Shown piece by piece: positions 14,309 to 22,801 of a DNA stretch of 24,379 nt. This stretch comes from an uncultured Sutterella sp. (GTDB lineage: Bacteria; Pseudomonadota; Gammaproteobacteria; Burkholderiales; Burkholderiaceae_F). Position 1 is the stretch's first letter; every line of letters begins with the position of its first letter. The notes under the pieces were generated by a model. It was not told where the DNA came from. It did no database searches and worked only from the letters and a program-made list of their open reading frames with translations. Both the position numbers and the translations under genes were made by a program. The DNA is taken from NCBI GenBank assembly GCA_900767875.1, contig CAAGAT010000025.1, positions 1 to 24,379 of the forward strand. Direction: 5' to 3'.

Positions 14309-16129
14309 TTGTCCTCCCGATTCATCGATCAATTCAAGACCCTGCCCGAGATGCTCGAGCGCACGGTGCGCCTTCATGCCGACCGCGAAGCCTATCGCTG
14401 GTTCGAGCACCGCACCAACGAATGGGTCGGCATTTCCTGGCGGGAATTTTCCGAGCGCGTGATGCGCTGGCGCAAGGCCTTCGAAAAAATGGGCCTGCAA
14501 CGCGGCGCGCGTGTGGCCATGCTCCTTCCCAACAGCGTCGATGCCCTGACGTTTGACATGGCCGCGCTTTGCAACAGCCTGGTGCCCGTTCCCCTGCACG
14601 CCACCGACACGGCGGGCAACTCCAACTACATCGTCAACGACAGCGGCGCCGAGTTTCTCGTCACGGTCAACGTGGCGCGCTGGAATTCGCTCGCGGGTGC
14701 CGGCGACATGCCCACCCTGCGCCGTGTGGTACTCACCGGCGAGTCCGAATCGGGCGTCTCGCTCGAACACATCCCCTACGGCGGTGTGGAAGAGTGGCTT
14801 GCCACGGGCAACGACGTCACCGACCTGCCCGCGGGCCCCTCGCCCGACGATTTGGCCGCCCTCGTGTACACGAGCGGCACCACGGGCCGCCCCAAGGGCG
14901 TGATGCTCACGCACCGCAACGTTGTGAGCAACGTGCAGCAGATTTCCCGCTACATGCCCATCGACGAGACGGACGTGTTCCTCTCGTACCTGCCGCTGTC
15001 GCACTCCTTTGAGCGCAGCGCGGCGTACTACCACGCCTTGGCCGTCGGCGGCCTTTTGGTCTTTTCGCGCGGCGTGGCGCACATCACCGAGGATCTGCAC
15101 GCGGTCAACCCGACCTGCATGTGCTCGGTGCCGCGCGTCTTTGAGCGCATCCACAATCAGATCCTGATGCTGCGCGGCAAGATGACCAAAAAGAAGGGCT
15201 ACTTCTTTGACTGGGCCGCCGAAGTGGGCTGGCGGCGGTTCTGCCGCCGCAATGGCCTGCCGGTGGAGCACTCGGCGCGCGAGTGCCTCGACTTGATCAT
15301 GTGGCCCTACCTCAAGCGCAAGATCGCCGAACCGGTCAAGGGCGTCTTCGGCAACCGCATCAAGGTGCTGATGGCGGGCGGCGCGGCCCTGAACCTGCAC
15401 GTGGCCAAGTTCTTCTGCGGCATGGGCGCGCCCATCCGCCAGGCCTATGGCCTGACGGAATCGGCGCCCGTCATCTCCATGTGCGAGGCCTTGGGCAACC
15501 ACCCGAGCACGGTGGGCAAGCCCCTTATCGGCATCGACGCGCGTCTGGGCGAGCTCGACGAGCTGCAGGTGCGCGGCCCGCAGGTCATGAAGGGCTACTG
15601 GAAGCGCGAGGAAGACACCACGCGTGCCTTTACCGAGGACGGGTGGCTGCGCACGGGTGATCAGGCCGACATGAGCGACGGCGGCCGTATCCGCATCAAG
15701 GGCCGCATCAAGGAAATCATCGTCACGAGCGTGGGTGAAAAGGTGAGCCCCGTCGACCTCGAATTTGCCATCCTCGAAGATCCCCTCTTCGATCAGGTGA
15801 TGGTCGTGGGCGAAAACCGCCCCTACGTGGCGGCCCTGTGCGTGCTCAACCACGAGCGCTGGAAGGCGCTGTGCGCCGACCTGCAGGTCAATCCCGACGA
15901 TCCGGCCACCCTCGGCAGCCGCGAGGTGCGCAACACGATTCTCAAGCGTGTGCGCGCGGCCACCAAGGACTTCCCGCGTTACGGTCAGCCGCGCAACGTG
16001 GCGGTGCTGCCCGAAAACTGGACCACGGAAAACGGCCTGCTGACGACCACGATGAAGCTGCGCCGCCGCCAGATCTGCGAGCGGTACGCGGCGGAAATCG
16101 AGGAACTCTACAAGGGGCACGGAGCCTAA
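14309..16129 (+). CDS. AMP-dependent long-chain acyl-CoA synthetase/ligase
   Basis: Activates a fatty acid with ATP and joins it to CoA; ANL superfamily, FadD15/long-chain ligase style. 606 residues if started at the TTG (14309-14311), which has CGGAG eight bases before it. The next start is the ATG at codon 15, which lacks such a site and would cut the usual N-terminal helix. Motifs: P-loop YTSGTTGRPKGVMLTHRN (residues 187-204), FLPLSHSFERS-type A4 segment (LSYLPLSHSFERS), YGLTESAPVISM, the Tyr-Trp GYWKREEDT segment, GWLRTGDQAD, and the hinge GRIKEIIVTSVGEKVSP. The C-terminal lid domain is complete. It is immediately followed by tatD (stop and start adjacent), so it heads a four-gene run. 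Acyl-chain specificity is unknown. Confidence 0.9.
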   Translation: MSSRFIDQFKTLPEMLERTVRLHADREAYRWFEHRTNEWVGISWREFSERVMRWRKAFEKMGLQRGARVAMLLPNSVDALTFDMAALCNSLVPVPLHATDTAGNSNYIVNDSGAEFLVTVNVARWNSLAGAGDMPTLRRVVLTGESESGVSLEHIPYGGVEEWLATGNDVTDLPAGPSPDDLAALVYTSGTTGRPKGVMLTHRNVVSNVQQISRYMPIDETDVFLSYLPLSHSFERSAAYYHALAVGGLLVFSRGVAHITEDLHAVNPTCMCSVPRVFERIHNQILMLRGKMTKKKGYFFDWAAEVGWRRFCRRNGLPVEHSARECLDLIMWPYLKRKIAEPVKGVFGNRIKVLMAGGAALNLHVAKFFCGMGAPIRQAYGLTESAPVISMCEALGNHPSTVGKPLIGIDARLGELDELQVRGPQVMKGYWKREEDTTRAFTEDGWLRTGDQADMSDGGRIRIKGRIKEIIVTSVGEKVSPVDLEFAILEDPLFDQVMVVGENRPYVAALCVLNHERWKALCADLQVNPDDPATLGSREVRNTILKRVRAATKDFPRYGQPRNVAVLPENWTTENGLLTTTMKLRRRQICERYAAEIEELYKGHGA

Positions 16130-16906
16130 ATGCGCCTTTTTGATTCCCACTCGCACATCAACGATCCGGCCTTTGACGCGGACCGCGCACAGGTGATTGA
16201 GCGCATGCGGCAGGCGGGCCTCGTCGGAGCCCTCGTCGTGGGGTGCGACTACGGCGAAGAGACCAAGCTTTTTGAGATCCTCGACGACAATCCGGACTTT
16301 TTGATCGGCACCTGGGCCCTGCACCCCGAGTATGAGGACAGGCGCGAGAGCACGGTCGAGGAAATCGTGGCGATCGCCTCCGACCCCCGAATCAAGGCCG
16401 TCGGCGAGACGGGCCTGGACTATCACTGGTGCAAGGGAGACCTCACCTGGCAGAAGGATCGCTTCGCGCGGCATATTGAAGCGGCTAAGATTGTGGGCAA
16501 ACCCATCGTGGTGCACGCCCGCGAAGCCGAAAGCGATGCGCTCGCCATTTTGGCCGCGCACGAGGCCGGCGACGTGGGCTTTGTGATGCACTGCTTCGGG
16601 GGCACGCTTGAGGACGCGCGCCGCACGATCGACCTGGGGGGCCTGGTGTCCTTCACCGGGGTCTTGACGTTCAAAAGCGCCGGGAACCTCCGAGAGATCG
16701 CCCGTGCGCTGCCCCTGACGCATCTGATGGCCGAAACCGACTGCCCTTACATGGCGCCCGTCCCCCATCGGGGCAAGCGCTGTGAGCCCGCCTTTGTGGG
16801 CGAAGTGGTCAAAACGCTCGCGTCGCTGCACGGCGTTGCCATTGAAGAAGCCGCTGAGATCACCACGACGACCGCCGAACACTTTTTTGGATTGAAACAA
16901 CCATGA
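16130..16906 (+). CDS. tatD: TatD-family metal-dependent hydrolase/deoxyribonuclease
   Basis: TIM-barrel metallohydrolase, cytosolic, linked to DNA processing and repair in characterised members. 258 residues. Metal ligands are all present: DSHSH (H7, H9), GETGLDYHW (E93), VVHARE (H129), MHCFGG (H154) and ETDCPY (D204). The start ATG abuts the stop of the ligase gene, with GGAG inside its last codons; the end overlaps the next ATG by four bases (ATGA). This coupling argues for one message. Whether it is TatD proper or the YcfH/YjjV paralogue cannot be settled; YcfH-like proteins usually sit in this type of operon with an ankyrin gene in Burkholderiales. Confidence 0.93.
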   Translation: MRLFDSHSHINDPAFDADRAQVIERMRQAGLVGALVVGCDYGEETKLFEILDDNPDFLIGTWALHPEYEDRRESTVEEIVAIASDPRIKAVGETGLDYHWCKGDLTWQKDRFARHIEAAKIVGKPIVVHAREAESDALAILAAHEAGDVGFVMHCFGGTLEDARRTIDLGGLVSFTGVLTFKSAGNLREIARALPLTHLMAETDCPYMAPVPHRGKRCEPAFVGEVVKTLASLHGVAIEEAAEITTTTAEHFFGLKQP

Positions 16907-17706
16907 AACGTACTGCGCCGACTCTTCTGGCCTGCCTGGCCTCCCTCGCCCTTCTGGCGGGCTGCGCCTCCGACTCTTCCGTGCGTCAAAACGCCGAGCC
17001 CGCCGGGCCCGTGACGATGGCCGGGCCCGAACGGAACTGGGCCAACTTTGCCGGGGCGGTCGACCGTGACCGCGCCGACGTCGTGCGCTATATGCTCGAA
17101 AAGGGCGTCAGTCCCAACACGATCGTCAACGGGGGCGACCCCGCGCTCGTGCGCGCCATCCGCATGGACTCGCCCAATGTGATCAATACGCTCCTTGAAG
17201 CCAAGGGCTTGGAGGTCGACACCGCCAGCGAATACGGCGAAACCGCCTTGATGTTGGCCGCCTACAAGGGCAACCGCGAGCTCGTCAATCGCCTCCTGGA
17301 ACTTGGGGCTTCGGTCAACCGTATCGGCGGCTGGACGCCGTTGCATTACGCCGCGGCGCAAGGCTACGACGATCTGGTGCGCCTCTTTTTGGAAAAGGGC
17401 GCCCGCGTGAACGTGCAGACCTACTCGGGCGTCACGCCGCTATACATGGCCGCCCGCAAGCCCTCGCGCGAAGTGGTGATGACCCTCTTGCGTGCCGGCT
17501 CCTACCGGGACCTGTGTAACGACAAGGGTCAGTCGCCGGCCGACGCCGCCCGCACGGCGGGCGATGAGGAACTCGCCAAGTTCCTGGCCATCAAAAAGTG
17601 CGTGCAGCCCGAGCCGCTGATGCGTGCGCCGATCCGCAGCACGAAGACCGGCACGACCGCTTCTCGCGCCGCCTCCCCGATTCAGAGCGCCCGTCAGGCT
17701 CAGTGA
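16903..17706 (+). CDS. Ankyrin-repeat lipoprotein
   Basis: 267 residues. The N-terminus is a lipoprotein signal peptide with lipobox LLAGC (Cys22 or thereabouts), so the protein is probably anchored to an envelope membrane; residue +2 after the Cys is Ala, which favours outer-membrane sorting. From about residue 45 to 230 there are five or so ankyrin repeats, e.g. YGETALMLAAYKGNRELV, GWTPLHYAAAQGYDDLVRLF and GVTPLYMAARKPSREVV. The Ser/Thr/Arg-rich C-terminus (after about 235) looks unstructured. Ankyrin repeats are protein-binding scaffolds. The partner is unknown. The gene overlaps tatD by four bases and the rlhA start by one base (TGATG), so all are translationally linked. Confidence 0.88.
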   Translation: MKRTAPTLLACLASLALLAGCASDSSVRQNAEPAGPVTMAGPERNWANFAGAVDRDRADVVRYMLEKGVSPNTIVNGGDPALVRAIRMDSPNVINTLLEAKGLEVDTASEYGETALMLAAYKGNRELVNRLLELGASVNRIGGWTPLHYAAAQGYDDLVRLFLEKGARVNVQTYSGVTPLYMAARKPSREVVMTLLRAGSYRDLCNDKGQSPADAARTAGDEELAKFLAIKKCVQPEPLMRAPIRSTKTGTTASRAASPIQSARQAQ

Positions 17707-19841
17707 TGGCGTTTGACGTCTCGCGCGCAGCGGCAAAGTCAGCGCAAGGTCCCGACTCGTCCTTTGCCCCCGCCTCCTATCCGGTGCCCTTTGCGCCCTT
17801 GGAGCTTCTGTCCCCGGCCCGTGACTGTGAGACCGCCCGCGCGGCGATCCTGCACGGGGCCGACGCCGTGTACATGGGGGGACCTGCCTTCGGCGCACGC
17901 CGCGCCGCGGGCAACTCCTTTGAGGACCTCGCCCGTGTGGCCGACTTGGCGCACCACTACCGCGCGCGCCTGTACATGACCCTCAACACGCTCGTCTACG
18001 ACAACGAGATCGCGGCGGCCGTCGAGGCGGCTCACAAGGCCAAGGAGGCCGGGGTCGACGCGCTCATCATTCAGGACCTCGGCCTGCTCGAGGCGGGCCT
18101 GCCCGACATTGAAATTCACGCTTCCACCCAGTGCGACATCCGCACCCCTGAGAAGGCGGCCTTTTTGGATGGCCTCGGGTTTGCGCAGGTCGTGCCCGCC
18201 CGTGAGCTGACCCTCACCGAAATCCGCGCCATGCGCCAGGCCATGCCCCGCGCGCGCATTGAGTTTTTCATCGCCGGGTCGCTTTGCGTGAGCTACTCGG
18301 GCAAGTGTTACCTCTCGGCGGCCATGACGGGGCGCTCGGCCAATCGCGGCGAGTGCTCGCAGCCCTGCCGTCTGCCCTACGACGTCCAAGACCTTTTCGG
18401 GCGGCAGCTGGCGGGAGGCAAGCACGTGTTGAGCCTTAAGGACAATGATCAGTCGGCCAACCTCGAAGCTTTGATTGAGGCGGGCGTCTCAAGCTTTAAG
18501 ATCGAAGGGCGCCTCAAGGGTCCCGAATACGTCAAGAACCTGACGGCCTTCTACCGTCGGCGCCTGGACGCGATCATCGACAAGCACGCCGGGCAAAACT
18601 GGACGCGCGCCTCCCTGGGCGAATCGGTCTACACCTTTGAGCCGGACCCCGCCAAGACCTTCCATCGCGGCGCCACGGACTATTTCGTCAACGGGCGCGA
18701 GGGCGAAATTGCGGCCCTCGACACCCCCAAGAGCACGGGCGAAGTGATTGGCCGCGTCGCGGCCGTGAACCTCAAAACCCCGCAGAGCGTAGACATCCGC
18801 ACGCGCGAGACGATCGCCAACGGCGACGGCCTCGTGTACCTCACCGACGAGGGGGACCTCGAAGGGCTGCACGTCAACCGTGCCGAAGTCCTCAAACCGG
18901 GCCTCGTGCGCATCTTCCTGCACGAGCCCTTAAGCCGCCATCCGGACGTGCGAGCGGGCCTGACGGTCAACCGCAACAAGGATCACCGCTTTGAAAAGCT
19001 CCTTTCTCAGGAAAGCGCCGTGCGCACGATCGGCTGTGAGCTCGCCCTCGCATCGGCCCCGGAGAGCCTTACACTGACCGCACGGGCGGCGGGCCGGTCC
19101 GTGTCCGTGACCAAACCCCTTGAGGTGCAGGCCGCGCAAAAGCCCGATGCTCTGGATAAGCTCAAGGCCTCTTTGGCCAAGACCGGCGGCACGATTTTCC
19201 GCGCCGACACGGTCGATGTCGTCTCCGCCGGGGGCCCGGCCGTGCCCTTTGTGCCGGTGTCGGTGGTCAATGCCCTCAGGCGCGAGGCCCTTGAGGGGCT
19301 GACCGCCCGGATCGTCGCCACCCACCCGACCTCGCATCGTTTGCCTAAGGAAACCGCGGGCAAGGTGATGGCCGGGCAGCTCTTGGACTTCCGCGCCAAC
19401 GCGGCCAATGAACTGACCGTGCGGCTCTTTAAGAACCTCGGCGCCCTGTCGGTGGCCGACGCCTTTGAAAAGATCCTCTCGGGCAAGACGGGGGCGCCCA
19501 AGGCCGCGCCGGCAGCCAAGCCGGCCGAGGGTTCCCAAGCCAAGGCGGCTGATCAGAACGCGGTGGACCTTTCGAGCGCCCCCCTGATGGAGTGCCGACA
19601 CTGCATTCGCCGCACGCTGCGGCTGTGCCCCAAGCAGTTCGGGAAAAACAGCGAGCGCAAAGAAGAATTCAAGCGCATGAACGGCGGCAAGATGAAGCCC
19701 CTGCCCCTGATCCTGACGGCCTCGGGCGGCACGCGCCTCATTGCCCGCTTTGACTGCCGCGTTTGCGAGATGACCGTCTCTTTGATGGACAAGGATCAGA
19801 CGGCCGCGGACATTTTGGCGGGGGTGAAGCCCCAATCCTGA
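17706..19841 (+). CDS. rlhA: U32-family protein RlhA, 23S rRNA C2501 hydroxylation
   Basis: Prephenate-dependent 5-hydroxycytidine formation at C2501 of 23S rRNA is the established role of the E. coli homologue (formerly YdcP). 711 residues from the ATG at 17706; the frame is open 36 codons further up inside the ankyrin gene, but the TGATG overlap and family start favour this ATG. Seen: LELLSPARDCETARAAILHG (32-51), DAVYMGGPAFGAR, YMTLNTLVYDNE, and the U32 signature EFFIAGSLCVSYSGKCYLS (186-204) with C194, C201, C217 and C221 conserved, likely cluster ligands. SFKIEGRLKGPEYVKN matches RlhA rather than TrhP. The end has CRHC, CPKQ and FDCRVCEM cysteines. About 30 Ala/Lys-rich residues form a linker near residue 600. 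Confidence 0.88.
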   Translation: MAFDVSRAAAKSAQGPDSSFAPASYPVPFAPLELLSPARDCETARAAILHGADAVYMGGPAFGARRAAGNSFEDLARVADLAHHYRARLYMTLNTLVYDNEIAAAVEAAHKAKEAGVDALIIQDLGLLEAGLPDIEIHASTQCDIRTPEKAAFLDGLGFAQVVPARELTLTEIRAMRQAMPRARIEFFIAGSLCVSYSGKCYLSAAMTGRSANRGECSQPCRLPYDVQDLFGRQLAGGKHVLSLKDNDQSANLEALIEAGVSSFKIEGRLKGPEYVKNLTAFYRRRLDAIIDKHAGQNWTRASLGESVYTFEPDPAKTFHRGATDYFVNGREGEIAALDTPKSTGEVIGRVAAVNLKTPQSVDIRTRETIANGDGLVYLTDEGDLEGLHVNRAEVLKPGLVRIFLHEPLSRHPDVRAGLTVNRNKDHRFEKLLSQESAVRTIGCELALASAPESLTLTARAAGRSVSVTKPLEVQAAQKPDALDKLKASLAKTGGTIFRADTVDVVSAGGPAVPFVPVSVVNALRREALEGLTARIVATHPTSHRLPKETAGKVMAGQLLDFRANAANELTVRLFKNLGALSVADAFEKILSGKTGAPKAAPAAKPAEGSQAKAADQNAVDLSSAPLMECRHCIRRTLRLCPKQFGKNSERKEEFKRMNGGKMKPLPLILTASGGTRLIARFDCRVCEMTVSLMDKDQTAADILAGVKPQS

Positions 19842-19915
19842 GCTTGCCTTAAGCCTAGTGCGCTAGCATTGCCCGAGTCGACACAAAAACAACAGTCAAA
19901 CCGAAGCTTGCCCCC

Positions 19916-21058
19916 ATGAAATCGATCTTTGCCAAGGCCTTTGCCGAAGCGGCCCTTTTGCTCACGTCGCACACGCTGGCCGCCAAGACCTTTGCCGCCT
20001 TCTGGAGCCGCGTCTCGCCCAAACTGGCCGAAGGCGTGGGCTACTTTGAAAAGCACGACGGGGCGGGCCTGGAGGCCGACAAGACGTTCCTGGAGCGCAT
20101 CACGTTCCGCGACGCGGAAATCACCCGCATTGTGGATGCGTGCCTGAAGGACTTTCTGCACTCGGACGTGCTGCAGCTCATTGCCAACGTGCACCGGGTG
20201 GAAGAGGGCATCGTCGAGCGCCAGGAGCAAATCAACGCCTGGAAACTGGCGAGTATTGCGGCGCCCTCCACGTCCCTGATGCCCCTGAAGATGACCCGTG
20301 CGGCCCTGGGCCGGCGCATTGAGCGCGAGCGCGAAGCGATCGACACGGAGCGCAAGCGCATCGATACGATGAAGGCCGACACCCTCAAGCGGCTCGAAGC
20401 CGACGGCATTGCCATGACCCGAGAGCAGCTCGACGGGATCCTCTACTCGGCCGAAGGCTCGGAGCTGGCGCAGATCATGGCCGTGGCCGAAAACATCAAG
20501 GCGGTGGAGGCAAACCTCTCGGCCTCCCTTAAGGGGCCCGACGCCGGTCCCGAACAGATCAAGGCCTACACGGGCTTTCTGATGATGAGCTATCGCGTCT
20601 ACATCGAGGTGATCGCACGGGCGATGACCAAGATCGAGAACGTGTACCTCACCGAGCTCGCAGCCATCGCCGATGAGGCCGACACGATGATGCGCGAGGC
20701 GCATGAACTCAGTCAGCGCTCGGCCAAAACCGTCGAGATCGCGCAGAACAACCTTGACATCAACGCGCGCACGATTACGCTGGCGCAGCTCTACGAGGAT
20801 CACCTCAAGGCGCGCTGGGTGGCTCTCGATACCCTCAAGCGCGAGATGAAACTCAACTTTGAGTTGGCGCGCAACACGTTCCGCACGATCAAGGTCGGGG
20901 GCGAATTGATCGACGTCATCAAGGCGGGCGAAAAGGATCTCGAGAGCATTTTCAATTTCGAGCCGCCCAAGCTCGAAGCCTTCTACGACAAGGAACTGCG
21001 CCGCGAGTTCGACTCTCTCACGGCCCGCCTGAAGTCGGCCAAGAGCGCGGCGCACTAA
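19916..21058 (+). CDS. Conserved-looking helical/coiled-coil protein of unknown function
   Basis: 380 residues, not recognised. It is almost wholly alpha-helical by composition, with a charged coiled-coil stretch at about 133-165 (RRIEREREAIDTERKRID) and a second long helical region after 225. The N-terminus (about 1-30) is Ala/Leu/Phe-rich but has no clear signal-peptide cleavage site or full membrane span, so a cytosolic or membrane-peripheral place is likely. There is one Cys (residue 76) and no nucleotide-binding or metal motif. Base and codon use match the neighbours and the opposite strand gives only a shadow, so it is a real gene. The start ATG has a poor ribosome-binding site. It stands 74 bases after rlhA and may be transcribed with it. 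Confidence 0.75.
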   Translation: MKSIFAKAFAEAALLLTSHTLAAKTFAAFWSRVSPKLAEGVGYFEKHDGAGLEADKTFLERITFRDAEITRIVDACLKDFLHSDVLQLIANVHRVEEGIVERQEQINAWKLASIAAPSTSLMPLKMTRAALGRRIEREREAIDTERKRIDTMKADTLKRLEADGIAMTREQLDGILYSAEGSELAQIMAVAENIKAVEANLSASLKGPDAGPEQIKAYTGFLMMSYRVYIEVIARAMTKIENVYLTELAAIADEADTMMREAHELSQRSAKTVEIAQNNLDINARTITLAQLYEDHLKARWVALDTLKREMKLNFELARNTFRTIKVGGELIDVIKAGEKDLESIFNFEPPKLEAFYDKELRREFDSLTARLKSAKSAAH

Positions 21059-21147
21059 ACTAAAGGGTGTGGGGCACAACGCTGTGTCCCGACCCCTACG
21101 GCCGGATCCCCCGGCCGCCGGGAGCATCCGTCCCGCGGGAGACTGCC

Positions 21148-22092
21148 GTGCTGACCGTCCTGATGGCCATCATCGAACCGTTTCTTTTAATTGCGCTGGG
21201 CTTTCTTTTGAAGCGCACACGCCGCTTTTCGTCCAAGGAACTCTGGGACGGCGTCGAAAAGCTCGTCTTCTGGGTGCTCTTTCCTCCCCTGCTTTTTAAC
21301 AGCGTCGCTTCGGCGCAGCTCTCGGGCCTTAAAACCGCCGCGTTTCTGGCCGCGGGCTGTTTTGCGATGACCGGGGGCATCTTCATGGCCAAGGGCGTGA
21401 GCGTTCTGGCCCCGGCCGATCCCATGACCGACGCCTCGGTGCGCCAGACGGGTTATCGTTACAATGCCTACATCTGCTTTGCCATGGCGCTCAACCTCTA
21501 CGGCAAGGACGTCATGGCCCTGGCGGCCCTGCTGGCCGGTGTCTGGGTGCCTATTTCCAATGCGATTGCCGTCACGGATCTCTCGTGCGCCGCCAACAAG
21601 GGACGCGGCACGGACGTGCGATCCATCGTCAAAAACGTCGTGACCAACCCGCTGATCGTGGCGACTCTGGCGGGCCTGGCGGCCAACATCCTGCGCCACA
21701 CCACTGGCCTGACGGTGCCCGATTTTGTGACCAAGATTCTCTCGACCCTGGGCAACGCTTCGACCGCCACGGCGCTGCTGGCGATTGGCGCGGGGCTGGC
21801 CGTGGAGGAATTTTCCCGCTACCGGCGGCTCATCACCCTTTCGACGATTCAGCGCCTGGTGGTGCTGCCCGCCTTTGCGCTGGCGATGGGACTGGCCGCC
21901 GGGCTCGAGCCGCGCTTTATGGCGGCTCTGATGTGCTACGCCATGGTGCCCACGGCCAACTCCTGCTACATCATGGCCAGCCGCATGGGCGGCAACGGGG
22001 CGGTGGTGAGTGACCTTACGAGCGTTGAGGTGCTCGCCTCGCTCGTGACCATTCCGCTGTGGTGTGTGCTCTTGGAGCGACTGGTGTTCTGA
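21148..22092 (+). CDS. AEC-family (auxin-efflux-carrier type) permease
   Basis: Inner-membrane secondary transporter related to MdcF/YfdV-type carriers of malonate and other organic acids. 314 residues from a GTG at 21148, chosen because GGGAG lies six bases upstream and the protein then starts directly with its first membrane helix (VLMAIIEPFLLIALGFLL). The frame is open 27 codons further up, but those residues are not membrane-like. About ten hydrophobic segments are visible in two halves, with the family's PPLLFNS and VTNPLIVATLAGLAAN (repeat-start) segments, and SVEVLASLVTIPLW at the end. Substrate unknown. Two GC-rich hairpins fill the 89 bases before it (GGGGCACA/TGTGTCCC with loop ACGC, and GGCCGG/CCGGCC). 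Confidence 0.88.
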   Translation: MLTVLMAIIEPFLLIALGFLLKRTRRFSSKELWDGVEKLVFWVLFPPLLFNSVASAQLSGLKTAAFLAAGCFAMTGGIFMAKGVSVLAPADPMTDASVRQTGYRYNAYICFAMALNLYGKDVMALAALLAGVWVPISNAIAVTDLSCAANKGRGTDVRSIVKNVVTNPLIVATLAGLAANILRHTTGLTVPDFVTKILSTLGNASTATALLAIGAGLAVEEFSRYRRLITLSTIQRLVVLPAFALAMGLAAGLEPRFMAALMCYAMVPTANSCYIMASRMGGNGAVVSDLTSVEVLASLVTIPLWCVLLERLVF

Positions 22093-22126
22093 GCCGGACG
22101 GCCCGGACGGCGGGCCGTCGTCCGGC
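22093..22126. terminator. Strong hairpin between convergent AEC and NUDIX genes
   Basis: Outer stem GCCGGA/TCCGGC (22093-22098, 22121-22126) continues as CGGCCC/GGGCCG (22099-22104, 22112-22117) with a 3-base bulge. It begins right after the AEC stop. There is no T-run on either side, so intrinsic termination is uncertain; it may protect 3' ends instead. Confidence 0.4.
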
Positions 22127-22138
22127 CATGAGCCCGCT

Positions 22139-22792
22139 TTAGCCGAGCGACTCGAGATAGGCCTTCAGGGCCGAGAGCACGGCTTGATCGCCCTCACGGT
22201 TCAGGGCCGCGGCGGCTTGTTCAAAGGGCATGAGGCTGACGGCCTGCGATTCCCACCCGGCCAGAGCGGGAGCCCCTCCCGTGCGGCGCGCCAGGTAGTA
22301 GCGCGTCACCACGATGCGGCGGGCCACGTCGGTGAGAAAGGCAAAGGGCTCGACCACGATCCCCGCCTCTTCAAAGGTTTCCTTGACGGCGTTTTGCGCC
22401 AAGGAGAGCACCGGCTCGACCCTTCCCTTGGGAAAGGTCGCTTTGGTGCCCATGAATTCGTTGGTCGGGTGCACGATCCAGACGCGACGATCGGGTTCGA
22501 GCACCACGCACCCCGAGGTGGCGCGAAATCCCGGCGGCAGAACGAAGTTCGGCTCCCCGGCCACCGCGTCGGGCGTGATCGCGCGCCACTGCCGGGGGTC
22601 TTCGCCTTGTACGGGCACCGTCTCGGAAAAGGCAATGCCGTTGACCGCCTCGGGAATGTCGGGCGGCAGCGTGCGCGAGAGCGTGGCCGTGCGTTTGGGG
22701 TCAAGCCAGGCGGCCCGATCGGTCGAGCCGCTCGGATGCGCGACCACGACCGGCTTGCCGTTTTCGTCCAAACACGGATGCAGGATCGTCAT
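22139..22792 (-). CDS. NUDIX hydrolase with atypical Nudix box
   Basis: 217 residues. The NUDIX domain occupies about residues 88-200. The box runs from G123 to I145 (GRVEPVLSLAQNAVKETFEEAGI). Compared with G-x5-E-x7-R-E-U-x-E-E-x-G-U, the first Glu is Leu129 and the Arg is Lys137, while the catalytic/metal E138, E141 and E142 are kept. So hydrolase activity is plausible. The flanks (TNEFMGTKATFPKGRVE, VARRIVVTRYYLA) resemble a betaproteobacterial group of NUDIX proteins and the diadenosine/diphosphoinositol-type branch. About 85 N-terminal residues precede the domain and were not recognised. It starts nine bases after the stop of the outer-membrane barrel gene, with a poor ribosome-binding site, so it is probably co-transcribed and coupled. 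Confidence 0.85.
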   Translation of the reverse strand: MTILHPCLDENGKPVVVAHPSGSTDRAAWLDPKRTATLSRTLPPDIPEAVNGIAFSETVPVQGEDPRQWRAITPDAVAGEPNFVLPPGFRATSGCVVLEPDRRVWIVHPTNEFMGTKATFPKGRVEPVLSLAQNAVKETFEEAGIVVEPFAFLTDVARRIVVTRYYLARRTGGAPALAGWESQAVSLMPFEQAAAALNREGDQAVLSALKAYLESLG

Positions 22793-22801
22793 CGGGTACG
22801 A

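Noticed and set aside
14255..16900. Very long minus-strand open frame (881 codons) opposite the ligase and tatD genes
   Set aside because: It mirrors codon periodicity of GC-rich plus-strand genes with clear motifs. The product is Arg/His/Gly/Val-rich with no family resemblance.
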